Made by a program: the position numbers and the translations under genes. A stretch of 64,000 nt of DNA from Citrobacter sp. FP75 (GTDB lineage: Bacteria > Pseudomonadota > Gammaproteobacteria > Enterobacterales > Enterobacteriaceae), in the NCBI RefSeq assembly GCF_018342065.1, contig NZ_JAFDOE010000003.1, forward strand, positions 124,001-188,000, in the 5' to 3' direction. The notes below the pieces were generated by a model. It did not search any database, was not told the origin of the DNA, and was given only the letters and a program-made list of their open reading frames with translations. Below, one piece after another: positions 1-15,227 of the stretch (positions are counted from its first letter, which is position 1; each line of letters begins with the position of its first letter).

Positions 1-261
1 CTGTACAACAAAGTGAGCCAGGCGTTCACCGTGTTTCTGCCGGTACGTTCCGTTGGTGTGATGGGCGATGGACGTAAGTACGACTGGGTGGTTTCTCTGC
101 GTGCGGTAGAAACCATCGACTTTATGACTGCTCACTGGGCACACCTGCCGTATGACTTCCTCGGTCGCGTGTCCAACCGCATTATCAACGAAGTGAACGG
201 TATTTCCCGCGTGGTGTATGACATCAGCGGTAAGCCGCCAGCAACGATTGAGTGGGAATAA
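1..261 (+). CDS. guaA: GMP synthase (glutamine-hydrolysing), C-terminal part
   Basis: This is the last 86 codons of guaA; the start lies outside the window and the frame is open from base 1. GuaA converts XMP to GMP in the cytoplasm with glutamine and ATP, the last step of guanine nucleotide synthesis. The visible part is the C-terminal dimerisation domain. It is recognised by the [12 protein letters not shown] segment and the family's terminal PPATIEWE. The glutaminase and ATP-pyrophosphatase domains are not in view. A strong terminator follows within 50 bases, so guaA ends its transcription unit here. Confidence 0.97.
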   Translation: MYNKVSQAFTVFLPVRSVGVMGDGRKYDWVVSLRAVETIDFMTAHWAHLPYDFLGRVSNRIINEVNGISRVVYDISGKPPATIEWE

Positions 262-302
262 CAACGTCCCCCTTAACCTGATTTTACGCAGGTGACTCGC
301 AC

Positions 303-332
303 AAAACCCTCTGTTTTTACAGAGGGTTTTTT
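303..332. terminator. Bidirectional terminator between guaA and the mscS paralogue
   Basis: A perfect 12-bp stem (303-314 with 319-330, loop TTTT) is A-rich on one side and T-rich on the other. It sits between the 3' ends of two convergent genes, so it can stop transcription in both directions. Confidence 0.85.
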
Positions 333-342
333 ATTATTGCAG

Positions 343-1221
343 TTAATCGACCAGCTGTAGCTGCGGCTGTGATTGTGATGGAACGTTCTGAACACGGACA
401 TCCATTTGTGGATAAGGTAGATCGATATGGTTGGCGTCCATCGCTTCTTTGATGTTTTCCAGCAGATCGTAATATGTGTTCCAGTATTCGCCGTTACGCA
501 CCCAAACGCGAACGTAGAAGTTTAGCGATGAGGCGGCAAGTTCGCCCAGACGCACGGTCACGCCGCGACTCTGATCAATGCGTTCATCTTGCTCGATGAT
601 GTGATTAATGACGCGTTTCACATCTGCAATACGGCTCTGATAGCCGACGCCAATCACCAGGTCGATACGGCGAAACGGGTGGCGAGAATAGTTGATGATA
701 TTGTCAGAGATAATCTTACCGTTGGGGATCACCACTTCTTTGCTATCGGCGGTGAGCAGAGTGGTTGAGAAGAGATGTACCTTTTCAACCGTCCCGGTGA
801 CCGCGCCAATTTGCACGATCTCGCCGGAGCGGAATGGGCGCAAGGAGACCAGTAGCACGCCGGCTGCAAAGTTGGACAGCGACCCCTGCAGCGCCAGGCC
901 AACGGCCAGCCCGGCGGCACCAATGATGGCAATAATGGATGACGTTTCGATGCCGATGCGACCCAGAGCTGCAACGACAAAAAATGCGAGGATGATATAG
1001 CGGACCAGCGCGGTGAAGAACTGGATAATAGTGATGTCGACTTTACGCTTTAACAGCAGCTTCTCCAGTCCTCGAGAAAGCAGGCGTGAGACAAATTTAC
1101 CGATAAACAGTAGAATCACGGCGGCAACAATGTTCCAGCCAAATTGAATCACCGCATCGCTGTGCCCGGCGATCCACTCAAAACCGCTTCGTATTTTAGG
1201 AAATAATGTAAAACCCTGCAT
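343..1221 (-). CDS. MscS-family small-conductance mechanosensitive channel (paralogue)
   Basis: An inner-membrane channel of the MscS family that should open under membrane tension and release solutes during hypo-osmotic shock. Its 292 residues have the MscS layout. Hydrophobic helices lie at about 24-46 and 66-88. The pore-lining helix at 94-128 carries the family signature GLAVGLALQGSLSN and a Gln112-Gly113 hinge. The cytoplasmic vestibule follows (VIPNGKIISDNIINYSR, later PYPQMDVRV). It is much closer to canonical MscS than to the large YbdG/MscK types, but it stands beside guaA rather than beside yggB's usual neighbours, so it is probably a second mscS-type gene. An AGGG precedes the ATG by 7 bases. 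E. coli has yfgH and yfgI at this position. Confidence 0.9.
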   Translation of the reverse strand: MQGFTLFPKIRSGFEWIAGHSDAVIQFGWNIVAAVILLFIGKFVSRLLSRGLEKLLLKRKVDITIIQFFTALVRYIILAFFVVAALGRIGIETSSIIAIIGAAGLAVGLALQGSLSNFAAGVLLVSLRPFRSGEIVQIGAVTGTVEKVHLFSTTLLTADSKEVVIPNGKIISDNIINYSRHPFRRIDLVIGVGYQSRIADVKRVINHIIEQDERIDQSRGVTVRLGELAASSLNFYVRVWVRNGEYWNTYYDLLENIKEAMDANHIDLPYPQMDVRVQNVPSQSQPQLQLVD

Positions 1222-1590
1222 GGTATTACCCTGTTGAATATAAAAATGATAAAAGGCTTATATAAATTTCAATTGCATATGACATACAAATAAACGAGCC
1301 ATTTATATTAATTAATAATATTGATTAGCGGCTATTTGAGCTGTGTTTGTGCTTTTTATGTTCAATAAACAAAAACATAGGAAATCTGCGTGAATAGTGC
1401 TGCGACGTGGTATGAAAAGATAGTGTAATTGTGCGGAAAACCAAAATGCCTTGTCGGGGCACAATGTACGGGGGTATAAAAAGGGTAAGAGAAGGGAACG
1501 CAAATCCCTTACCGGATGGTTAAATGTCAGGCGATTAGCCATCCGGTAAGGAATCTTGTAATTCATGACATCACAAAGGTCTACGAGCGA
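1222..1590. other. Intergenic region, mscS paralogue to yfgG
   Basis: This is AT-rich non-coding DNA upstream of the mscS paralogue and downstream of yfgG. The short ORFs in it have no ribosome site and no recognisable product. The only clear structure is the long hairpin at 1507-1551. The promoter of the channel gene should lie in the AT-rich part just upstream of 1221, but no convincing -35/-10 pair was seen. Confidence 0.6.
1507..1551. repeat. Long hairpin, REP-like, downstream of yfgG
   Basis: The arms 1507-1523 and 1535-1551 form a 17-bp stem with one G-T pair and an 11-base loop. The arms contain the REP-type core CCGGATGG/CCATCCGG but lack the rest of a full REP unit. It lies about 40 bases after the yfgG stop, where it could stabilise the 3' end of the mRNA or act as a terminator without a clear T-tract. 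Confidence 0.6.
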
Positions 1591-1794
1591 TTAACGTTGG
1601 TCAATTTGTGCCGGGGAAGTCTGTTGCGACAGACTGCTCTGTTGGGATTCTTTCTTGTCCTGATGGTGGTGCCACGCACCGATAGCAGAGTAGACGAAGC
1701 GTCCAAAGAAGAAGAGAAAGCTGATAAGCAGTACGATCCTGATCATTCGACTGTTAAATCGGTGTCGTTTTCGTAGGCTGGTAACCTGGCTCAC
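1591..1794 (-). CDS. yfgG: Small membrane protein YfgG
   Basis: A small single-pass inner-membrane protein of the YfgG family (63 residues in E. coli). With the GTG start at 1794 the product has 67 residues. A basic N-terminus (LRKRHRFNSR) is followed by one hydrophobic helix (IVLLISFLFFFGRFVYSAI) and a polar Gln/Ser-rich tail. An AAGGA ends 7 bases before this GTG, and the E. coli protein begins at the same place (SQ-TS-RKRHRFNSR). An upstream ATG at 1848 would add 18 residues that the family lacks. The precise molecular role is not visible from sequence. Confidence 0.88.
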   Translation of the reverse strand: MSQVTSLRKRHRFNSRMIRIVLLISFLFFFGRFVYSAIGAWHHHQDKKESQQSSLSQQTSPAQIDQR

Positions 1795-2142
1795 AAAGGG
1801 TTCCTTCAAGTGTACCCAACGATGGGCGATACTTACATTAAGGCACACTGTGAGGGAATGGTCAATTCATTATTATGTAAAAAGCATCAGTCGTTTTATC
1901 TTCTTATGTTATGAAAGATAATTTTATTATTTGCATTAATAATGGATTAACGATAACAAAAGAGGAAAAAAGTAATAAATGATTAATGAGGAATATTTTT
2001 CTTGATATATATCAAATGCCCTCAGCAAGTGATAACTAAAATCGATGCGTCATTGCGGCGTGCTATACATCATCGCTTTAAAGCCAGGAGGGATACCTGT
2101 CTGAATACCCCATCAGGATGTGAGGGACTCTACTGAGCATCT
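1795..2142. other. Divergent yfgG/yfgF intergenic region
   Basis: A 348-base AT-rich region between two divergent genes. It holds the FNR box and predicted promoter of yfgF (annotated separately) and presumably the yfgG promoter near 1800-1900. No further coding potential was seen. Confidence 0.6.
2002..2015 (+). promoter_or_regulatory. FNR box of a class II promoter for yfgF
   Basis: The site is TTGATATATATCAA, a perfect match to the FNR consensus TTGAT-N4-ATCAA. A -10 hexamer TAAAAT lies at 2037-2042, giving a predicted start near 2050. The box is then centred at about -41.5, the standard position for FNR activation. This predicts anaerobic induction of yfgF. The matches are seen; the start site is inferred. 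Confidence 0.75.
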
Positions 2143-8005
<5,863 letters not shown>

Positions 8006-8080
8006 TAACACTTTTACTCCGTTTCATTCACGGGACACTACATGATCATTATGGCGAGCATTGCTCTCAGATGTCCAACA

Positions 8081-8100
8081 GTGCCAGAAAGATATGACAA
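8081..8100 (-). promoter_or_regulatory. Weak Pho-box-like direct repeat upstream of ppk
   Basis: On the minus strand TTGTCAT is followed by CTGGCAC, each close to the PhoB half-site CTGTCAT. The spacing between repeat starts is 13 bases instead of the usual 11, so PhoB binding is uncertain. Phosphate control of ppk is known in E. coli. Confidence 0.25.
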
Positions 8101-8143
8101 TAAACCGTCTGATAGCAAAGAGAAAGGGGGAGAGTCGTGCCGT

Positions 8144-8186
8144 CATCCGGCAATCAGATGCAACAATGCCGGATGGCTCCGGCATT
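8144..8186. repeat. REP-like element between ppk and purN with two competing hairpins
   Basis: The core TGCCGGATG (8167-8175) can pair with 8144-8152 or, shifted by two bases, AATGCCGGA (8165-8173) can pair with 8178-8186. The two perfect 9-bp stems exclude each other. The element follows purN by 10 bases and probably protects or ends the purMN transcript. Confidence 0.6.
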
Positions 8187-8195
8187 GAAAGTTTG

Positions 8196-10000
<1,805 letters not shown>

Positions 10001-10244
10001 TCATGACTACGCGCCGTGAGGTTGCATGGCCTGGTATCTGCATAAAAATAGTGACGGTGGTGGAACATTAGCACGTGCGCCTAAGAAATCTTTTTAGAGT
10101 ATCAATACACCGCCCAGGTTAACGATAAATTGTTATAGAATTCAATGTGCTGATAATCATCTCAGTCAATCATATGGGGCGTGTTTTATACTCATACTCC
10201 AGACGTAAATGACTTTGGTTGATCCATATCAAGCGTATGCAGTG

Positions 10245-10287
10245 TTGCGCCAGAGAGGAAAAGCGGTATAATCCGGCGATTTTTTTT
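10245..10287 (+). promoter_or_regulatory. upp promoter with UTP-sensitive initiation region
   Basis: A -35 TTGCGC (10245-10250), a 16-base spacer and a perfect -10 TATAAT (10267-10272) are followed by the initial transcribed sequence GATTTTTTTT (10278-10287). In E. coli upp this arrangement couples UTP-sensitive start-site choice to reiterative addition of U residues. High UTP then yields non-productive poly-U transcripts. The sequence here keeps the G, the A and eight T residues, so the same control is expected. Confidence 0.8.
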
Positions 10288-10321
10288 GTGGTTGCCACTC
10301 GTCTGAGGAAAGGAGAAGAGT

Positions 10322-10948
10322 ATGAAGATCGTGGAAGTCAAACACCCACTCGTCAAACACAAGCTGGGATTGATGCGTGAAAACGACATCAGCACTAAAC
10401 GCTTTCGTGAACTCGCCTCGGAAGTTGGCAGTCTGCTGACTTATGAAGCAACCGCTGGTCTGGAAACCGAAAAGGTGACCATTGAAGGCTGGAACGGTCC
10501 GGTTGAAGTTGACCAAATTAAAGGTAAAAAAATCACCGTTGTGCCGATCCTGCGTGCGGGTCTGGGCATGATGGAAGGCGTACTGGAAAACGTTCCGAGC
10601 GCGCGTATCAGCGTTGTAGGTATGTACCGTAACGAAGAGACGCTGGAGCCGGTTCCGTACTTCCAGAAGCTGGTTTCTAACATTGATGAGCGCATGGCGC
10701 TGATCGTTGACCCGATGCTGGCCACCGGCGGTTCCGTTATCGCCACCATCGACCTGCTGAAAAACGCGGGCTGCAGCAGCATTAAAGTGCTGGTGCTGGT
10801 TGCGGCGCCGGAAGGTATTGCCGCGCTGGAAAAAGCGCATCCGGATGTTGAACTGTATACCGCATCTATCGACCAGGGGCTGAACGAGCACGGATACATT
10901 ATTCCGGGACTCGGCGATGCCGGCGATAAGATTTTTGGTACCAAGTAA
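10322..10948 (+). CDS. upp: Uracil phosphoribosyltransferase
   Basis: A cytoplasmic salvage enzyme making UMP from uracil and PRPP. The 208 residues equal the E. coli length. The PRPP-binding loop reads [14 protein letters not shown], and the uracil-binding end is [19 protein letters not shown]. The ATG follows GAGGAAAGGAGAAGAGT, a strong ribosome site. uraA follows after a terminator-like hairpin, giving an uptake-plus-conversion pair. Control by UTP-dependent initiation is expected from its leader. Confidence 0.98.
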   Translation: MKIVEVKHPLVKHKLGLMRENDISTKRFRELASEVGSLLTYEATAGLETEKVTIEGWNGPVEVDQIKGKKITVVPILRAGLGMMEGVLENVPSARISVVGMYRNEETLEPVPYFQKLVSNIDERMALIVDPMLATGGSVIATIDLLKNAGCSSIKVLVLVAAPEGIAALEKAHPDVELYTASIDQGLNEHGYIIPGLGDAGDKIFGTK

Positions 10949-10964
10949 ATGAATAAATAAAAAG

Positions 10965-10992
10965 AAGCCGACTTTAAGAGTCGGCTTTTTTT
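10965..10992 (+). terminator. Terminator/attenuator between upp and uraA
   Basis: A stem AAGCCGACT/AGTCGGCTT with loop TTAAG is followed by a run of T residues. It sits between upp and uraA, so only part of the upp transcripts should read into uraA. Confidence 0.8.
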
Positions 10993-11044
10993 TGAATAAA
11001 ACAACCCAATCGCAACTCACACAAAATACTCAGAGGAAAACACT

Positions 11045-12334
11045 ATGACGCGCCGTGCTATCGGGGTGAGTGAAAGACCGCCGCTTTTACAGACAATCCC
11101 GCTTAGTTTGCAGCACCTGTTCGCCATGTTTGGCGCCACGGTACTGGTGCCAGTCCTGTTTCATATCAACCCGGCTACCGTCCTGCTGTTCAACGGCATT
11201 GGTACGTTGCTGTATCTCTTTATTTGTAAGGGGAAAATCCCTGCCTATCTGGGGTCCAGCTTCGCTTTTATCTCTCCGGTACTGCTGCTGCTGCCGTTAG
11301 GGTATGAAGTGGCGCTCGGCGGCTTTATTATGTGTGGCGTGCTGTTCTGCCTGGTTTCTTTCATCGTCAAGAAAGCAGGAACCGGCTGGCTGGATGTGAT
11401 GTTCCCGCCTGCGGCAATGGGCGCAATCGTTGCCGTCATTGGTCTTGAGCTGGCTGGCGTCGCTGCGGGGATGGCGGGTTTGCTGCCTGCCGAAGGACAA
11501 ATGCCGGATACTAAAACCATTATCATCTCGATGGTAACGCTGGGCGTAACGGTATTTGGTTCGGTACTGTTCCGCGGTTTCATGGCGATTATCCCTATTC
11601 TGATTGGTGTGCTGGCGGGTTATGCGCTTTCCTTCGTGATGGGCGTCGTGGACACCACGCCGATTGCCGAGGCCCACTGGTTTGCCCTGCCGACTTTCTA
11701 CACGCCGCGCTTTGAATGGGTGGCTATTCTGACTATCCTGCCTGCGGCGCTGGTGGTGATTGCCGAACACGTAGGACACCTGGTGGTGACGGCCAATATC
11801 GTGAAGAAAGATTTGATTCGCGATCCCGGCCTGCACCGTTCGATGTTCGCCAACGGTCTGTCGACGGTGATCTCCGGCTTCTTTGGTTCGACGCCTAACA
11901 CCACCTACGGTGAGAACATCGGCGTGATGGCGATTACCCGCGTGTACAGTACCTGGGTGATTGGCGGGGCGGCAATTTTTGCCATTCTGCTCTCCTGCGT
12001 GGGTAAACTGGCCGCCGCGATCCAGATAATCCCGCTGCCGGTCATGGGCGGCGTCTCGCTGCTGCTTTACGGGGTGATTGGCGCGTCGGGTATCCGCGTG
12101 TTGATCGAATCAAAAGTCGATTATAACAAAGCGCAAAACCTGATCTTGACGTCGGTTATTCTGATCATCGGCGTGAGCGGTGCGAAGGTTCACATTGGTG
12201 CCGCTGAGCTGAAAGGCATGGCGCTGGCGACCATTGTCGGCGTTTGTCTGAGCCTGATTTTCAAAGTGATCAGCCTGCTGCGTCCGGAAGAAGTTGTCCT
12301 CGATGCTGAAGATGCTGACAGCCCGCAACACTAA
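11045..12334 (+). CDS. uraA: Uracil:proton symporter
   Basis: An inner-membrane permease of the nucleobase/ascorbate transporter (NAT/NCS2) family that takes up uracil with protons. The 429 residues match E. coli UraA and contain about 14 hydrophobic segments. The substrate-site region is visible as VVIAEHVGHLVVT (conserved Glu) and the family signature STPNTTYGENIGVMAITR. The 3' end is cytoplasmic and acidic (DAEDADSPQH). It is placed after upp so that imported uracil is converted directly to UMP. Confidence 0.97.
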   Translation: MTRRAIGVSERPPLLQTIPLSLQHLFAMFGATVLVPVLFHINPATVLLFNGIGTLLYLFICKGKIPAYLGSSFAFISPVLLLLPLGYEVALGGFIMCGVLFCLVSFIVKKAGTGWLDVMFPPAAMGAIVAVIGLELAGVAAGMAGLLPAEGQMPDTKTIIISMVTLGVTVFGSVLFRGFMAIIPILIGVLAGYALSFVMGVVDTTPIAEAHWFALPTFYTPRFEWVAILTILPAALVVIAEHVGHLVVTANIVKKDLIRDPGLHRSMFANGLSTVISGFFGSTPNTTYGENIGVMAITRVYSTWVIGGAAIFAILLSCVGKLAAAIQIIPLPVMGGVSLLLYGVIGASGIRVLIESKVDYNKAQNLILTSVILIIGVSGAKVHIGAAELKGMALATIVGVCLSLIFKVISLLRPEEVVLDAEDADSPQH

Positions 12335-12341
12335 GTCTCTG

Positions 12342-12364
12342 ACCGGGCGGCGATGCTGCCCGGT
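12342..12364 (+). terminator. Hairpin between uraA and hda
   Basis: The 7-bp arms ACCGGGC (12342-12348) and GCCCGGT (12358-12364) form a GC stem but no T-run follows. It may be a weak or factor-assisted terminator, or may allow uraA-hda read-through. Confidence 0.4.
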
Positions 12365-12429
12365 TCTATCGCGACGTATTTCTGTGGTAAACTCACCGCG
12401 ATTTTATGAAATCCTGGGTTGAGGTATCT

Positions 12430-13131
12430 CTGAACACACCGGCACAGCTCTCTCTGCCACTTTATCTTCCTGACGATGAAACCTTCGCAAGTTTCTGGCC
12501 GGGGGATAACTCCTCTTTACTGGCCGCGCTGCAAAACGTGCTGCGTCAGGAACATAGCGGGTATATTTATCTCTGGTCGCGTGAAGGCGCGGGCCGCAGC
12601 CATTTGCTGCACGCAGCATGCGCCGAGCTTTCTCAGCGTGGTGATGCGGTAGGTTATGTCCCGCTGGATAAGCGCACGTGGTTCGTACCGGAAGTGCTTG
12701 ATGGCATGGAGCATTTATCGCTGGTGTGCATCGATAACATCGAATGCGTGGCCGGGGATTCCCTGTGGGAAATGGCGATCTTCGATCTCTACAACCGCAT
12801 CCTGGAATCAGGCAAAACCCGCCTGCTGATCACCGGCGATCGCCCACCAAGGCAGCTGAATCTCGGGCTGCCGGATCTGGCTTCTCGTCTGGACTGGGGA
12901 CAAATCTACAAGCTGCAGCCGCTCTCGGATGAAGACAAACTGCAGGCGTTGCAATTACGCGCCAGGCTGCGTGGGTTCGAACTGCCGGAAGACGTGGGTC
13001 GTTTCCTGCTCAAGCGCCTGGATCGCGAAATGCGTACGTTGTTTATGACCCTGGATCAGCTGGATCATGCGTCAATCAGCGCTCAGCGCAAACTGACCAT
13101 TCCATTCGTCAAAGAGATTTTGAAACTGTAA
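12430..13131 (+). CDS. hda: DnaA inactivator Hda
   Basis: Hda binds the sliding clamp and stimulates hydrolysis of DnaA-bound ATP after initiation, preventing over-replication. It is an AAA+ protein related to DnaA domain III. The clamp-binding motif QLSLPL stands at the N-terminus, followed by a modified Walker A ([12 protein letters not shown]), the Walker B region [10 protein letters not shown] and an arginine-finger region ([12 protein letters not shown]). The start is taken as CTG at 12430, giving 233 residues as in E. coli, because GAGG lies 5 bases before it. The upstream in-frame ATG at 12406 (241 residues) has no Shine-Dalgarno sequence. Confidence 0.93.
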   Translation: MNTPAQLSLPLYLPDDETFASFWPGDNSSLLAALQNVLRQEHSGYIYLWSREGAGRSHLLHAACAELSQRGDAVGYVPLDKRTWFVPEVLDGMEHLSLVCIDNIECVAGDSLWEMAIFDLYNRILESGKTRLLITGDRPPRQLNLGLPDLASRLDWGQIYKLQPLSDEDKLQALQLRARLRGFELPEDVGRFLLKRLDREMRTLFMTLDQLDHASISAQRKLTIPFVKEILKL

Positions 13132-13132
13132 G

Positions 13133-13157
13133 CACCGCAGCCGGAAAGACTGCGGTG
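13133..13157. terminator. Hairpin between convergent hda and yfgD
   Basis: The perfect 8-bp arms CACCGCAG and CTGCGGTG with a 9-base loop lie between convergent genes. There is no clear T-tract, so termination strength is uncertain. Confidence 0.45.
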
Positions 13158-13164
13158 TGTCGCA

Positions 13165-13524
13165 TTAGCCGACGATCTCCAGCACCTGCTCCGGCGGACG
13201 GCCAATTCGCGCCTGACCGTTGGCGACCACAATCGGGCGCTCCATCAGTTTTGGGTTTTCCACCATCGCCTGAATCAGCGCCTCTTCACTCAGATGACTG
13301 TCCGCCAGGTTGAGCGACGTATAGAGATCTTCTTTCTTGCGCATTAGCTCGCGCGCGCTGGACATGCCCAGCATTTGCAGCAGATTACGCAGGGTTTCCG
13401 CGTCCGCAGGGGCGTCGAGATACAGCACCACTTCCGGTTCCACACCGTTGGATTTCAGTAATTCCAGCGTTTCGCGGCTCTTTGAGCAACGTGGGTTATG
13501 GTAGATTCTAATCGCGTCAGTCAT
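13165..13524 (-). CDS. yfgD: ArsC-family reductase YfgD
   Basis: A small thioredoxin-fold protein of the arsenate reductase (ArsC) family, 119 residues as in E. coli. The N-terminal active-site loop HNPRCSKSRETLELL contains the single catalytic-type Cys. The Arg-rich end (RPIVVANGQARIGRPPEQ) resembles the substrate-contacting part of ArsC. It stands next to bepA rather than in an ars operon, so a role in arsenic detoxification is not supported. The ATG at 13524 follows GGAAACA; a longer reading into bepA lacks support. Actual substrate unknown. Confidence 0.92.
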   Translation of the reverse strand: MTDAIRIYHNPRCSKSRETLELLKSNGVEPEVVLYLDAPADAETLRNLLQMLGMSSARELMRKKEDLYTSLNLADSHLSEEALIQAMVENPKLMERPIVVANGQARIGRPPEQVLEIVG

Positions 13525-13537
13525 TGTTGTTTCCTGA

Positions 13538-15001
13538 TTACATCTTGGTATACGGTTTAAAGCGCTCTTGCAGCTGGCGTAGCTGGTCGATGCGGGCATC
13601 GTACCGAGCCTGCTGCTGGCTTCCCAGCTTCACCTGCGAGCTTGCGCTGCTGAGCATAGAAATTGCCTGGTCAAGACGTCCTGCCAGGGCGTATCCTTCC
13701 GCGCGCGCCGCCAGTTCCTGATCGCGGTTGTTCAGCGTCGCTTCCGTTTGCGCTAACAGATCCCAACCGTTACCGTCATCTTTATGATTAAACGTATAAC
13801 GATTCAGGATGGTTGCGGCTTCTTTGGCCTGACCGGCCTGCAAATAGGCATTCGCCAGGTTAAGTTGCAATACCGGATTCACGCGCAGGTCGCGGGCGTT
13901 TTTCAGGCGGTTAATGGCGTCGCTGGTTTTCTTCTGACCGAGATCGATATCGGTTGCCAGGTCAAGATACCAGGCATTGTTCGGATCGGCTGTCAGCAGC
14001 GGCTGCAGCGCTTTACGCGCGTCATCGTATTTACTGTCTTCCATTGCCTGTAACGCCCGGCCGTATTGTGCCGCCCGCTGTTCACGGACATTGCCTTTTG
14101 CCCAGTTATCCAGCAGATCGCTGCTTAACTGGTTGCGACCCGAGTTGTACATGCCCAGGGTTCGCGCTTTTGCCAGGTAAAAATCTTCCGAGGATTGCAC
14201 CACCGTCGGACGCATTTGGTTAGCACGGTTACGCGCATCCGCCAGACGGCTTTCTGGCAGCGGGTGCGTCAGCAGAATTTCAGGCGGACGCGTGGAATAG
14301 CGCGCCTGATCGAGCAGTTTTTCCAGAAACGTCGGCATGGCTTGCGGATCAAACCCCGAACGTTGCAGGACCTGAATACCGATGCGGTCTGCTTCCTGTT
14401 CATTTTGCTGCGTAAAGCTGATCATCCCCTGACGGGTGCCTGCCAGCGTACCGGTCAGTGCCGCCATCCCCGCCTGCGGGCTGGCCATTGCCAACAGAAT
14501 GGAACCCAGCGCGCCAACCCAAGTCAGCGGCGCAGAGCGTTTTTGGTCTTCCATGGCGCGCGCCAGGTGGCGCTGCGTGACGTGAGAAATTTCGTGCGCC
14601 ATGACTGACGCCAGCTGGCTTTCGTTATCGGAATAGCGGAAAAGCGCAGAGTGCAACACCACGTTGCCGCCAAAGAAGGCAAAGGCGTTTATTTCATCGT
14701 TGTTTATCAAAAAGAAATGGAAGGGGGTTTTGACGGAGTCCGCGTGTGCGACCAGACGCATCCCCAGCGTATTAATGTATTGGGTCAGCAAAGGATCGTT
14801 AATTAACGGCGCACTGCCGCGCAGCTGACGCACGTAATAATCGCCCATCTGCATTTCCTGTCCGATGGAAAGCGTGCTTCCTGCTGAGGTTCCCATATCC
14901 GGTAGGGTGTCCGCAGTGTCAGCAAATGCGGGCGCGACCTGACCGAGGGCCAGTGCAGCAATGAGGGTAGCAACCAGGTTTTTCTTCAACTGCCTGAACA
15001 T
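13538..15001 (-). CDS. bepA: Periplasmic metalloprotease/chaperone BepA
   Basis: A periplasmic M48 zinc protease with a TPR domain. It helps assemble LptD and the BAM complex and degrades stalled outer-membrane proteins. The 487 residues equal the E. coli length. A signal peptide ends near APAFA (about residue 27). The zinc motif HEISH lies in [14 protein letters not shown], and the distal Glu in [14 protein letters not shown] repeats fill about 310-480. The start MFRQLKKN is chosen by homology, because the longer open frame extends into the divergent perM region. It is followed by yfgD 13 bases later. A sigma-E-type promoter lies upstream, fitting its envelope-stress role. Confidence 0.97.
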   Translation of the reverse strand: MFRQLKKNLVATLIAALALGQVAPAFADTADTLPDMGTSAGSTLSIGQEMQMGDYYVRQLRGSAPLINDPLLTQYINTLGMRLVAHADSVKTPFHFFLINNDEINAFAFFGGNVVLHSALFRYSDNESQLASVMAHEISHVTQRHLARAMEDQKRSAPLTWVGALGSILLAMASPQAGMAALTGTLAGTRQGMISFTQQNEQEADRIGIQVLQRSGFDPQAMPTFLEKLLDQARYSTRPPEILLTHPLPESRLADARNRANQMRPTVVQSSEDFYLAKARTLGMYNSGRNQLSSDLLDNWAKGNVREQRAAQYGRALQAMEDSKYDDARKALQPLLTADPNNAWYLDLATDIDLGQKKTSDAINRLKNARDLRVNPVLQLNLANAYLQAGQAKEAATILNRYTFNHKDDGNGWDLLAQTEATLNNRDQELAARAEGYALAGRLDQAISMLSSASSQVKLGSQQQARYDARIDQLRQLQERFKPYTKM

Positions 15002-15035
15002 AACCTCTGTCCTGTATTCTTTTTTGAGATAGCCA

Positions 15036-15063
15036 TTTGACCCATGCTGAGAAGTATCGTTCA
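15036..15063 (-). promoter_or_regulatory. Sigma-E-like promoter for bepA
   Basis: On the minus strand TGAACGA (-35, containing the key GAAC) and TCAAA (-10) are separated by 16 bases. This resembles the sigma-E pattern GGAACTT-N16-TCAAA/TCTGA. It lies about 35 bases upstream of the bepA start. In E. coli bepA (yfgC) belongs to the sigma-E regulon. Confidence 0.55.
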
Positions 15064-15227
15064 CACTCCGCAAGCTTTGTGAGTGTAACTGCGAAATCCG
15101 TCGATGAACACCCAGCAAAAATGTCTTTTCACTTTGCGTAAACAGCGATAAAAAGCGAAGTCTTTTTTGTGACATTTCGATACAATTCGGGATCGCAATC
15201 CCGCTATTGGGTTCATGGAAGGGTTTT

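Noticed and set aside
10229-11020. Minus-strand ORF of 263 codons over upp
   Set aside because: Antisense to a clearly identified enzyme and runs through its promoter and terminator.
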